A DNA stretch of 64,000 nt from Candidatus Zhuqueibacterota bacterium (lineage in GTDB: Bacteria; Zhuqueibacterota; Zhuqueibacteria; Zhuqueibacterales; Zhuqueibacteraceae). Under the pieces are notes generated by a model. The model was not told the origin of the DNA. It saw only the letters and a list, made by a program, of their open reading frames with translations, and did no database searches. A program made the position numbers and the translations under genes. Where the stretch lies: the NCBI GenBank assembly GCA_022616415.1, contig JAKEEU010000343.1, positions 1-64,000 on the forward strand, in the 5' to 3' direction. The stretch's first letter is position 1. Each line of letters starts with the position of its first letter. This document shows, piece after piece, positions 7,538 through 16,248 of the stretch.

Positions 7538-10027
7538 TTAAAGCTTCCACTTCCCCTGCAAATACGCTTTCGCCACCTCCATCGCAGCGGCATGGTATCT
7601 TTGCGGCAGTTTGCGCAGGCGAGTTTGCAGGCGCGTCAAATTCTCTTCCAAAGGCAAATGTTGGTCAAGCTCGTCGCGCAGATTACGCAGATATTTGAAC
7701 ATGCGGTTTTCCAATCGTACATCGAAATCGGAATTGGGACTCGGGTTGAATCGACGGAGGGCTTTCTTAATTTGATAGTCCGACTCGGCAAAAAACAAGA
7801 AGGTCATACCCTTTAAATATTCGGTAACGGTGCTGCGGTGCAAATGCCCCAATCGTTGCGCAATTTGGGTGTTGGCATCGTTGCGGAATTTCAATTCACG
7901 ATAGAGTTGCAGAATCTTGTCATCCAATGCTTCTGACGTTGGCGCCGGTGTCGTCCCGAGGCTCAATTGTTTGCGCACCCAATCCGAATCGACGATTTGG
8001 CTCATACCGAGAACTTTCATGCGCGCGGCGATATTTTGCAGCTCGCGGATGTTTCCCGGCCACGCATACGCTTGCAAGAGGCGCATGGCTTCCGCGGAAA
8101 TTTTGCAATTGTCGCCCTGCAAGAAATGCGACAGCAACAACGCAATATCATCAACACGCTCGCGCAACGGCGGCAAGTACACGGGCAGAACGTTCAGCCG
8201 AAAATAAAGATCATCGCGAAATTCTTTGGCGGCGACCAGCTTCTCAAAAGATTGATTGGAAGCGGCGATCACGCGCACGTCCACCGTGCGAACTTGCGTG
8301 GAGCCGACGCGGAAATACTGCCCTTCCTGCAAAACCCGCAAGAGCCTGGCTTGAAAGGAAGGCGTGGTGGCGCTGATTTCATCGAGAAAAATCGTGCCCT
8401 TGTTCGCGGTCTCAAAGAAACCGGCTTTGGCTTGATGCGCGCCGGTAAAAGCGCCCTTTTCATGGCCGAACAATTCCGACTCCAGCAAGCTTTCGGCGAG
8501 CGCGCCGCAATTGACGGCCACGAAGGCTTGTCCGGCTCTTTTGCTTTTCTGATGAATCGCCTTCGCGATCAGCTCCTTTCCAGTGCCGCTCTCTCCGGTG
8601 ATCAGAACCGGTGCATCCGTCGCAGCAACCCTCGGAAGCTCGGCAAGAATTTTCGCCAACGGACTCGCCGGTGAACAAATGATTTCGGGAAATTCGTGCT
8701 GAATTGTCTCGTTGGTTGCCAGCGGCATCAACGTCAATTCGCGCCGGAGTCGCTCGATTTCGGTTTGATGCTGCCGGCGCGTCGCTTCATTTTCTTCCCG
8801 CAAACGCGAAGTCGCGCGCACCATATCGGCAAACTGTTTCTCGAGTGCCTCCAGTTTCGTAGCCTCTGCCGCAATCATTCTTTTTTGATGGTGCGCGCGC
8901 TCAACGAGATAAGGTATGGACAAAAGTAGAATGCCGGCAAAGCCGGCGTAGAGCGGAAAGGTGATATGCGCCTTCCACAAGACGATGGCAGAAACAAAAA
9001 GCAACGCCGCGAGAACAATGGGAGTCCATATCGCTACTCGCAGCTTCTCCGGTTGCCAAAACGCCGCAATCAGTGCGAGCAGAACCAACGTGCAAATCCA
9101 CAGCCATTGGGAAAATGGCCGCAAATAACTTTTGTTGAGCAAATTGTCGATCATTTGCGCGTGAATGCCCACCACCGGCATGGCCGGATCAACCGGCGTC
9201 GGTTTCGTAAATCCGAGTTGAGATGAAATCACCCCGACGAGCACCAGACTGCCTTGCAGCATGGTAACGGGCGCATCGTTTGCGCCAGCTTGCAAAACTT
9301 CGCGGACAGAGATCAGCGGGATTTGGCTGCCAGCAAGCCGGTAATTAATTCTGATTTGCGGCAAAACGGAATCTAGCGCTGCTGCAGAGAAGGCGTGGGC
9401 AAGCACCTTCGCAAAGCCCGGATAGGCGGCGTCGCCATTTCGCAGCAACAAATCGGATTCACGTATGGCACCATCAGAAGCGATAGAAAGATTGGCAAAG
9501 CCATAGCGTCCCGGCCCTTGCAGAAATTCAACAGCCGGTGCCTGCAATCCCGCAGCAGAGGGCGCCGAGACAAACGATTCGGGCAGCGGCCATTCCAGGC
9601 TTGCAAAGCCTCCCTCCGGCGTCGTGGTTTGGCTGATTGACTCGAAATAAAAACTGCCGCAGATATTCCGGTGCTGCGCCAAAACCGCGGCGAGCAAAAA
9701 ATCGTTTTCGTCCGGCCCGTGCGGCCGCGGCCCCCAATAAATATCAAACCCAATCGTTCGCGCGCCAAGCTGATTGAGCTTCTTGGCGAGATAGGCGTAA
9801 ATATTGCGCGGCAACGGCCAGCCGCCGAGACTTTCGATATCTTTCTCGTCAAAATAAACGATCCGGATGGGCGCCTCGAAGCGGCTCGCGAGATGGCGGC
9901 GCATCAGCCAATCATCCCACCCGCGCTGCAGGCGATTAAACGCCGGCGTCAGCAGGTATGAGACTACAACAATGATCAGCGGCAGCCAAGCTTTCTTGAG
10001 AAAATGCAAAATCAATTCAGCTCCCAA
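7538..10027 (-). CDS. CHASE2-domain sigma-54-dependent transcriptional activator
   Basis: An 829-residue membrane-bound enhancer-binding protein. An N-terminal helix (about 12-30) is followed by an extracytoplasmic CHASE2 sensor domain (about 40-290, with PIRIVYFDEKDIESLGGWP), then three membrane helices (about 310-375), a coiled coil (about 385-430) and a sigma-54 AAA+ domain. The latter has Walker A GESGTGKE, the sigma-54-contacting loop GAFTGA, Walker B GTIFLDEI and the RDDLYFRLNV arginine region. A Fis-like helix-turn-helix (NTQIAQRLGHLHRSTVTEYL) follows, then a roughly 90-residue C-terminal extension. The expected role is to sense an envelope signal and open sigma-54 promoters, most likely the one at 7283-7299. 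Confidence 0.92.
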   Translation of the reverse strand: MGAELILHFLKKAWLPLIIVVVSYLLTPAFNRLQRGWDDWLMRRHLASRFEAPIRIVYFDEKDIESLGGWPLPRNIYAYLAKKLNQLGARTIGFDIYWGPRPHGPDENDFLLAAVLAQHRNICGSFYFESISQTTTPEGGFASLEWPLPESFVSAPSAAGLQAPAVEFLQGPGRYGFANLSIASDGAIRESDLLLRNGDAAYPGFAKVLAHAFSAAALDSVLPQIRINYRLAGSQIPLISVREVLQAGANDAPVTMLQGSLVLVGVISSQLGFTKPTPVDPAMPVVGIHAQMIDNLLNKSYLRPFSQWLWICTLVLLALIAAFWQPEKLRVAIWTPIVLAALLFVSAIVLWKAHITFPLYAGFAGILLLSIPYLVERAHHQKRMIAAEATKLEALEKQFADMVRATSRLREENEATRRQHQTEIERLRRELTLMPLATNETIQHEFPEIICSPASPLAKILAELPRVAATDAPVLITGESGTGKELIAKAIHQKSKRAGQAFVAVNCGALAESLLESELFGHEKGAFTGAHQAKAGFFETANKGTIFLDEISATTPSFQARLLRVLQEGQYFRVGSTQVRTVDVRVIAASNQSFEKLVAAKEFRDDLYFRLNVLPVYLPPLRERVDDIALLLSHFLQGDNCKISAEAMRLLQAYAWPGNIRELQNIAARMKVLGMSQIVDSDWVRKQLSLGTTPAPTSEALDDKILQLYRELKFRNDANTQIAQRLGHLHRSTVTEYLKGMTFLFFAESDYQIKKALRRFNPSPNSDFDVRLENRMFKYLRNLRDELDQHLPLEENLTRLQTRLRKLPQRYHAAAMEVAKAYLQGKWKL

Positions 10028-10091
10028 GCTTTAAAAATCCGAGATTAAATTACCAAAATCACGAGGCAAAGTCAAGCCTCGAACTGGCGCA

Positions 10092-10205
10092 AAAGTAAGA
10101 CCTCGGTCTTGATGAAGAGCACCGTCCGGACGCTTTTTCATACGATTCTGGCGAGTTATCAAGGTTCAGCGTCCGGACGGTCTACCCGTAAGCGAGGCCT
10201 TACTC
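10092..10205. repeat. Nested inverted repeats upstream of the CHASE2 gene
   Basis: Perfect 14-bp inverted repeats ACCGTCCGGACGCT (10121-10134) and AGCGTCCGGACGGT (10168-10181) with a 33-base spacer. Outside them, AGTAAGACCTCG near 10096 pairs with CGAGGCCTTACT near 10193 with one mismatch. The whole could fold into a long cruciform or be a small non-autonomous mobile element. It lies between the divergent regulator and acyl-CoA dehydrogenase genes. Confidence 0.7.
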
Positions 10206-10427
10206 GCAAAATTTTCTTGGAAGACAAAATTGTTTTTAGTATCGTTCAAATGTTTAGCATATTGCAAGCATAACCACTTCAGGGCGCGAACTCTTAATCG
10301 CGCAAAGTTTGCCTGCACGGATGCAATACCTGCTTTTCAAAATTTCGTATGCCGCTTTAGCGGCATTCCACATTTCAGCCCCATGCCTTCAGGCCGGGGC
10401 GGCTCTCCAACAAGAAAGGAAATGCCC

Positions 10428-11882
10428 ATGACTTTCGACTCCCTTCGCTCGCCCGCCATTTACCTGCGCCAAATGCTCGGCACAGTCCCGCACGAAGAGA
10501 CGTTGCAGGAATACGAGACTTGGTGGGAAAAAGCCGGGCAGGCAATTTCGCACAGCATCGATCGGGCCGGCACGCCGTGGTTGCGCATGTTCGATCCGCT
10601 CGGCAAGCGTGTGGATGAAATTCTTTATCCGCCAGAATATTGGCAGATGCTGAAGCGCGGTTATCAGGCCGGTGTGATCTGGCGCGCGTTTGAAGAGCGC
10701 TCGCTGCTGCCTTCGTACCTCCTCGGCTACGTGACCTCTTTCTACGATCCCGGACTTTATTGCCCCTACACCGTCTCACTCTCGACCGCCGCGCCGCTCG
10801 ATAAATATGGCAGCGAGAATTTGAAAGCGCGTTTTCTGCCACAGATGCTGCGAAAAGACGAAGCCGCTTGGCAGGGCGCAACATGGATGACGGAAATCAA
10901 AGGCGGCTCGGATCTCGGCGCGGCGGTGGAAACTGTTGCCAAGCCCGCCGGCGACAAATGGCTGCTGAACGGCGAAAAATATTTTTCCAGCAATGTTGGC
11001 GCGGAGTTGGCCGTCGTCGCGGCTCGACCGGAAGGCGCGCCGGAAAACGTTCGCGGTCTCGCGCTGTTTCTGCTGCCGAAATATCGTGAAGACGGCCATC
11101 TTAATTATTTCATTCGCCGAATCAAGGATAAAATCGGCACGCGCTCGGTGCCGACGGGAGAAGTGGAGTTGAAAAACAGCGAGGCTTATCTGCTTGGCAA
11201 ACCCGAGTGGGGCATTTATCTGATTCTCGAAGTGCTGAATCTCTCACGCGTCGCGAATAGCATCGCGAGCGTGGCGTTGGCGCAGCGCGCCATGAGTGAC
11301 GCATTGAACTACGCAGAAGGCCGCACGGCTTTCGGCAAGCCCGTCATCGAGCACCCGCTGCTGCGCAAACAATTTGAAGATCGCTTCGCCGCGTTGCAAG
11401 CCGCGTTTGCATTGGGGTGGGAATCCGTGCAACTGCTGAATGAAGTCTGGCGCGAGACACCGCCTTACTCCGATCGTTATCATTTATTCCGGCTCGTGGC
11501 GCATTTCGCCAAATATTGGACGGCCGAGTTCGCGGCGCAAACAAGTAAATGGGCAATGGAAGTTTACGGCGGCATTGGAACATTGGCGGAATATCACGTC
11601 GAGCGCTGGCTGCGCGAAGCGATGATCCTGCAAATTTGGGAAGGCACGCCGCACCGTCAAATTCTCGATGGCCTCGAAGTCATGCAACGCAAAGCAGCGC
11701 ACCGGCTGCTGTTCCAGCATTTGGCGCCGATGGCGGATTCACAAAGATTGCAGGAAATGACACGGCAGGTTGAAAAACATCTTGTCCTTTCGGCAGAAGC
11801 GAAAGAAGCCCAAGCCGAAAAGCTTTTTCAAGATTTGGCGCAGTTCACGGCGAGTGCATTGTTGCGCAAGATGCAAAAGTAG
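10428..11882 (+). CDS. Acyl-CoA dehydrogenase family protein (AidB-like)
   Basis: A 484-residue FAD flavoprotein of the acyl-CoA dehydrogenase superfamily. The middle domain has QGATWMTEIKGGSDLGA, similar to the MTE-GGSD segment of AidB. The C-terminal helical domain ends with YGGIGTLAEYHVERWLREA and ILQIWEGTPHRQILDGLEV, the typical flavin/adenine-contacting region. The ATG at 10428 is chosen because AAAGGA lies 7 bases upstream; the open frame extends further but the extra residues are unlike the family. Substrate not determinable. It stands alone, convergent with the helicase gene. Confidence 0.9.
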   Translation: MTFDSLRSPAIYLRQMLGTVPHEETLQEYETWWEKAGQAISHSIDRAGTPWLRMFDPLGKRVDEILYPPEYWQMLKRGYQAGVIWRAFEERSLLPSYLLGYVTSFYDPGLYCPYTVSLSTAAPLDKYGSENLKARFLPQMLRKDEAAWQGATWMTEIKGGSDLGAAVETVAKPAGDKWLLNGEKYFSSNVGAELAVVAARPEGAPENVRGLALFLLPKYREDGHLNYFIRRIKDKIGTRSVPTGEVELKNSEAYLLGKPEWGIYLILEVLNLSRVANSIASVALAQRAMSDALNYAEGRTAFGKPVIEHPLLRKQFEDRFAALQAAFALGWESVQLLNEVWRETPPYSDRYHLFRLVAHFAKYWTAEFAAQTSKWAMEVYGGIGTLAEYHVERWLREAMILQIWEGTPHRQILDGLEVMQRKAAHRLLFQHLAPMADSQRLQEMTRQVEKHLVLSAEAKEAQAEKLFQDLAQFTASALLRKMQK

Positions 11883-11912
11883 AAAGTTTTAGTGTACTGT
11901 TACCATGAATTA

Positions 11913-11972
11913 TGTAGTCCCCGCTTGTGGGCGGATATTGAGAACAGCGACCCACAAGGGGTCGAGACTACA
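11913..11972. repeat. GTAGTC palindromic element, copy A
   Basis: TGTAGTCCCCGCTTGTGGG... pairs imperfectly with ...CCCACAAGGGGTCGAGACTACA. It lies between the convergent acyl-CoA dehydrogenase and helicase genes. It shares ends and core with elements at 40976-41136 and 52044-52123. Confidence 0.7.
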
Positions 11973-12006
11973 AAAATTAAAGTAACAGTATGCTAGCCTC
12001 CATGCC

Positions 12007-15000
12007 TCAAATCCCCTCCGCAAACGCAAACTCCGTGCGCAGCTCTTCTTCAAACCGCAACACACTCTGATTCTCGTCAAACAGCCGGTAACGAATCTCG
12101 CAATGCTCGCCGCTCGGATTGCCGAGGGTGATCGTGCCGCTGGGACTGGCAACGGCGTCACCGAGCTTTAAGATTTTGCTCAGCCAATCCATCCAGCTCG
12201 TCATTTGCTCGAAGGGCGTGGCCTCTTCTTCTTGCGACGAGCGGACGCTGCGCTTCTTTAATTGGCCGACAAGCACGAGGTGATCCATCGCGCGCGTGGC
12301 GGCGACGTAGAACAGGCGCTTGCGCTCGGCAATCACTTTTTCGCGGTTGCGTTTTTCGATGATCTTCTTGATCAAAGTCGGCGTCGGCTCGAAATCGTTT
12401 TCCGGATCCGGCGCTTCGAGGCCAAGCTCGTAACGCAACGTGCGCAGGATGGCGCCGTCGTCTTTGATTTTCATCTCGGCCGTCACATCGTCGAAACGCA
12501 CCCCGCCTCCGGCGGGGTCGCCGAAATTGAAATACGCCGTCAAGTCCGGCACGAAAACCATCGGAAACTCCAGGCCTTTGGATTGATGCACGGTCATCAA
12601 CTGCACCGCGCCGCCGAGCACGATGTCCACGTCCGCCTCGCCCTCTTCGTCAACGTAATCGATGCGCTCGTTGAGCCATTGCGTGAAAGTCAGAAAATCT
12701 TCCTGATCGTTCAGCGTCGCGCTGCGCGCCCGTTCCAAAAGTTTTTCGATATTCGATATCGCCTGCTCACCGCGATTGCCGCGCGCGAGGCTGGCAAAGA
12801 AGCCGCCTTCGTCGAGCACGAGGCGGAGAAATTCCACCAACACCATGCGGCGGCTGAGCGCCTGCCAGCGTTTCAGCGAAGCATGTGCGCGCTGCAAGGC
12901 ACTGAAATCTGGCGGCGAGAAATCATCGGCATATTGGCCGATGCGGCCCTCACCAAGCGAACATAGCTTCTCCCAGAGCATCTCTCCAACCGGCAGGCTT
13001 GAAAGCAAATAAATGCCCTCGTCAGTAACGTGTCCAATCGGCGAGCGCAAGAAACCGGCCAAATAAATCGCGTTGTCCTGATCCGCCAAAAAACCGAGCA
13101 AGTTGCCGAGGTCGACCACCTCCTGTCGTTGATAAAATCCTCGGCCCCGCACCACGATAAAATCGATGTTCTCCCGGCGCAAGGCTTCTTCGTAAACCTT
13201 GAGCTTGGCGCGACGATTCAACAGAATCGCTATTGCCGGCCGCCGCGCCGCCGCTTGCTCGCGCACGTATTCGTAAAGCGGATCGTCTCCCGCCAACACT
13301 TCCTTGATTTTGGCGGCAATCAGATGCGCCTCTTTTGTATGAGTATCAATTTCTTCGGTTTGCGGCTCGGCTTGCAAAGCTTCGTCCGGCTTCTCGACAT
13401 TACGATCCACGAGCAGCAATTCCACACTGCCTTTGCGACGATTCCCGGAGCAAAGCAGGCGCTGCGGCCTGGCCTCATAATCTTCGTAAAACTCCTGCCC
13501 CATCAATTCTTCAAAGAACAGATTGAAAAAATGAATCGGCTCCGCCGCCGAGCGAAAATTGTCGCTGAAAATGATCTCGCCTGATTTGACCGTCTCATCG
13601 GCAGGCAATTTCTCGCGATATTCCTGCTGATAATCTTTTTCGTTCTCGCTGGAAGCTGCCAGCGCAAAGGGCTTTTGATGCGTGCCGCTGACGCGGTTGG
13701 CGGACATCAACTCGTCTCGCACTTTGCGAAACAGCGTCACGTCGCCGCCGCGAAAGGAATAAATCGCCTGCTTCTCGTCGCCGACGATAAACAGCCGGTC
13801 GCCGAAGAGTTTGTTCGCGTCATCCGAAGCAATCAACTTGACGATTTCCCACTGCAAAGCATTGGTGTCCTGAAACTCGTCCACCATGATGTACAAATAT
13901 TTTTCCCGCAGCTCGCTCACAATGTGCGCGTGCTTGGGTGATTTGAGCAAGGCCAGCACTTTGATTTGCAGATCCTGAAAATCGAGATAATGCTCTTTGG
14001 CCTTTTCCTCTCGGTAAGCTTCGAGACAGGAAGTTGCGACTCGTGCGAGCGCCTTGCAAATATCAAAGCCGGCTTCTTCCACCGGCCAGTTGATCTCAAA
14101 ATCAAAAATATTCGTGCTCTCCAAAGTATTCCGGAGCATCATAAAGCAGACGCGCAAGCGATCAAGATTCTCAGGCACGCTGGCCCAGGCTTTGGCATTG
14201 GCGCCGCTGAGATTGCATTGCTCCAAAATATTTTTCATGACCAGCATGGTTTCAGCGGGATCGAAATCATCATGCTTCGCAGCGGCGAGCAACACATGCA
14301 AACGCGGCAGCAACTCAAGCAGCTCTTTGCGGCGCAGACTGAGCTTATTGGAAGTATCCTCCGGCGGATTCGGCGCCGCCAGTTTCAATAACACCAGCGC
14401 TTTCTCAATCGTGCCATACGCGCTCAGTTTATAACAAATCTCGCGCAGCACGATCTTGCAGTATTCCTCCAAACGGTTTCTAAAATCGTCCCATTCGAAC
14501 GTCAAAAAATCCCGCAACCATGGCCCGGTCTCCTCACGCTTTTGGATGATGGCATAGATGATGTTGGCAATGCCGGTTTTTGACCACTCGCTGCTGAGCA
14601 CCGAGAGATCGGGATGCTCTTTGTGCTCCGCCAATTCGTTGATGACGCGGTCGATCACGCGACGGAGAAAAAATACTTTGTCGGTTTCGTCCATAACCCG
14701 AAAATACGGGTCGATCCGCGCCTCGATGGGATACTCCCGCAGCAGCGCCGCGCAAAACGCATGAAACGTGCTGATGCGATTTTTGAGAAAATCATCGCGC
14801 AGTTTCTTGAAATGCTCGTCGCCGGTTTTCTCGATCTCCCGATCGATGGCCGCATAAACGCGCTCTTTCATCTCCACCGCCGCCTTGTCGGTAAACGTCA
14901 CCACCATCAAGCTATCCAGCGGCAGCCGCTGCTCGCGCAAAATTTTAATCATCCGTCGCGTGAGCACTGCCGTTTTGCCCGCTCCCGCGCCGGCGGAAAC

Positions 15001-15069
15001 GCATAGGTTCCGTGCAGTATCGGTGGCGAGGTGTTGGAAGAGGGTGGGGAAGAATTTTTCTGTGGGCAT
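12007..15069 (-). CDS. UvrD/AddA-type superfamily 1 helicase lacking the nuclease domain
   Basis: A 1020-residue SF1 DNA helicase. Walker A is SAGAGAGKTAVL; motif Ia is VVTFTDKAAVEMKER; motif II is YIMVDEFQDTNALQW; motif III is LFIVGDEKQAIYSFRGGD; motif V is LMTVHQSKGLEFPMVFVPD; motif VI is RLFYVAATRAMDHLVL. The arrangement is that of AddA (double-strand-break processing), but the reading frame ends about where the C-terminal PD-(D/E)xK nuclease and its cysteines should begin. No continuation is visible in the 120 bases downstream and no AddB gene is present. It follows the second HNH gene by 98 bases on the same strand, so it may act with that nuclease or in defence (inference). Confidence 0.88.
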   Translation of the reverse strand: MPTEKFFPTLFQHLATDTARNLCVSAGAGAGKTAVLTRRMIKILREQRLPLDSLMVVTFTDKAAVEMKERVYAAIDREIEKTGDEHFKKLRDDFLKNRISTFHAFCAALLREYPIEARIDPYFRVMDETDKVFFLRRVIDRVINELAEHKEHPDLSVLSSEWSKTGIANIIYAIIQKREETGPWLRDFLTFEWDDFRNRLEEYCKIVLREICYKLSAYGTIEKALVLLKLAAPNPPEDTSNKLSLRRKELLELLPRLHVLLAAAKHDDFDPAETMLVMKNILEQCNLSGANAKAWASVPENLDRLRVCFMMLRNTLESTNIFDFEINWPVEEAGFDICKALARVATSCLEAYREEKAKEHYLDFQDLQIKVLALLKSPKHAHIVSELREKYLYIMVDEFQDTNALQWEIVKLIASDDANKLFGDRLFIVGDEKQAIYSFRGGDVTLFRKVRDELMSANRVSGTHQKPFALAASSENEKDYQQEYREKLPADETVKSGEIIFSDNFRSAAEPIHFFNLFFEELMGQEFYEDYEARPQRLLCSGNRRKGSVELLLVDRNVEKPDEALQAEPQTEEIDTHTKEAHLIAAKIKEVLAGDDPLYEYVREQAAARRPAIAILLNRRAKLKVYEEALRRENIDFIVVRGRGFYQRQEVVDLGNLLGFLADQDNAIYLAGFLRSPIGHVTDEGIYLLSSLPVGEMLWEKLCSLGEGRIGQYADDFSPPDFSALQRAHASLKRWQALSRRMVLVEFLRLVLDEGGFFASLARGNRGEQAISNIEKLLERARSATLNDQEDFLTFTQWLNERIDYVDEEGEADVDIVLGGAVQLMTVHQSKGLEFPMVFVPDLTAYFNFGDPAGGGVRFDDVTAEMKIKDDGAILRTLRYELGLEAPDPENDFEPTPTLIKKIIEKRNREKVIAERKRLFYVAATRAMDHLVLVGQLKKRSVRSSQEEEATPFEQMTSWMDWLSKILKLGDAVASPSGTITLGNPSGEHCEIRYRLFDENQSVLRFEEELRTEFAFAEGI

Positions 15070-15167
15070 AAGCCAAAGCTATAATCAATGTTTTGGGATT
15101 AATGCATTTGGATTGATGGATTTTTGGATTACTGGATCCCAACATTCCAATAATTCGTAAATTCGTC

Positions 15168-15587
15168 TCAATCTTTCGGCGGGTGCCATCCTGCACTCAC
15201 CCACCGGCGGCGTGCACGGACGACCGTCGGATTATTGAGTTGCAAAGCTACTACCGTTGCTCGGCCAGTCGGGGTCAAACCAACGATCTGGATTTTATTT
15301 TCATCCCAACTAAAATGTTCTTCCCATTGCTGTTGCAAAGGATGAAACAAAGATGCGCCTTCTCCAGTCAAGGGATCAATCCCGGTTTGCTGCGCACTTT
15401 TGTAGACATTGCATGAGAAGCAAATCAAGCAAAGATTATCCGGCGTCGTCGGCCCATCTGCGGATTCGGGAATGATATGATCAATATGCATCCGCAGCCC
15501 ACAATTTTCTTCTGTGGTCAGACAGTAGGCACACCGCCCTCTATCCCGTTCAGCAATCAGGCGACGCAAGGTAGGAGGAGCAGGCAT
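15168..15587 (-). CDS. HNH endonuclease (copy 2)
   Basis: A 139-residue HNH nuclease homologous to the protein at 299-712: CAYC, then HIDHIIPESADG, N in TTPDNLCL, and CFSCN. Both proteins share the downstream GIDPLTGE...LFHPLQQQWEEHF pattern. It lies 5 bases after its small partner gene (15593-16015) and 98 bases before the helicase gene, all on the minus strand. It is part of the 12-21 kb cluster of DNA-processing genes. Target unknown. Confidence 0.87.
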   Translation of the reverse strand: MPAPPTLRRLIAERDRGRCAYCLTTEENCGLRMHIDHIIPESADGPTTPDNLCLICFSCNVYKSAQQTGIDPLTGEGASLFHPLQQQWEEHFSWDENKIQIVGLTPTGRATVVALQLNNPTVVRARRRWVSAGWHPPKD

Positions 15588-15592
15588 TGTGA

Positions 15593-16015
15593 TTAATCAG
15601 ATAAAGTTCCGGACGAGGGGAAAACCTTATATCCGCGCCGCGCCAGCAACCGATAAGCTTCGGCTTTGCGCAACATGAGGTGCTGCGCTTGTTCCATCAG
15701 ATGCGTTAACATTGCCTGTTCTGCTGCGGTTAGTGGAGAGCTCTTCTTTTGCTCGGCGAACGATTCGAGTTGATTCTGTTGCTCTTCGCTCATCATGCCA
15801 TTCGCAATCTGCCAAAGCTCGGCATCGCTCATCAACGGCAGCGCCGCCAGCTCCGATCTCGTTTCCGCAGACAGATCATCCTCTAGCGCCGGCAGCGACA
15901 GCGCAATAAACTGCGTGAGCGCCTGTTCCAATGAAATGGAAGCCGTCGCCGCGGTTTCTCGCGCGCGTTCATAAAGCGCGTCGGGCAAAGCAACTGTTAC
16001 CATACGATGAGGCAT
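15593..16015 (-). CDS. Small hypothetical partner of the HNH nuclease (copy 2)
   Basis: A 140-residue protein. The N-terminus MPHRMVTVALPDALYERARETA followed by SISLEQALTQFI looks like a ribbon-helix-helix DNA-binding segment. The C-terminal two thirds are helical and rich in Glu, Gln and Leu, ending with MLRKAEAYRLLARRGYKV. AAGGAG lies 8 bases upstream of the ATG. The layout matches the gene at 709-1059 and each precedes an HNH gene. By analogy with antitoxin-toxin order it could regulate or restrain the nuclease, but no family assignment is possible here. Confidence 0.65.
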   Translation of the reverse strand: MPHRMVTVALPDALYERARETAATASISLEQALTQFIALSLPALEDDLSAETRSELAALPLMSDAELWQIANGMMSEEQQNQLESFAEQKKSSPLTAAEQAMLTHLMEQAQHLMLRKAEAYRLLARRGYKVFPSSGTLSD

Positions 16016-16071
16016 TGGTCAAATCTCCTTATAATGATGATAAACCAATGTACGAAAATATGGGTTGGTTG

Positions 16072-16200
16072 TCAAAGCCAAATTTCGGAATCCGGAGTCG
16101 GCTGACCCTGAGCATACGAGCCGAATAGTATCACACGCTACAGACGAAACTCCTCGCCGATGCGGCGCCCGAGTTCCGCGATTTGTTCCATTGTGATCAT
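16072..16200 (-). pseudogene. Remnant of a MNT-type nucleotidyltransferase gene
   Basis: From an ATG at 16200 the frame reads MITMEQIAELGRRIGEEFRL, an amber stop (16138-16140), then RVILFGSYAQGQPTPDSEIW and a second stop at 16072. This is the start of a minimal nucleotidyltransferase domain (GSYA-G....D), the kind found as antitoxin with HEPN/HepT partners. It is broken by a stop codon and truncated just before the catalytic DxD would be complete. No partner gene is next to it. Confidence 0.65.
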
Positions 16201-16248
16201 GCCAGACTTTCTGTTACGAATTCAGTACGAAATTTGACGACAACTAAT

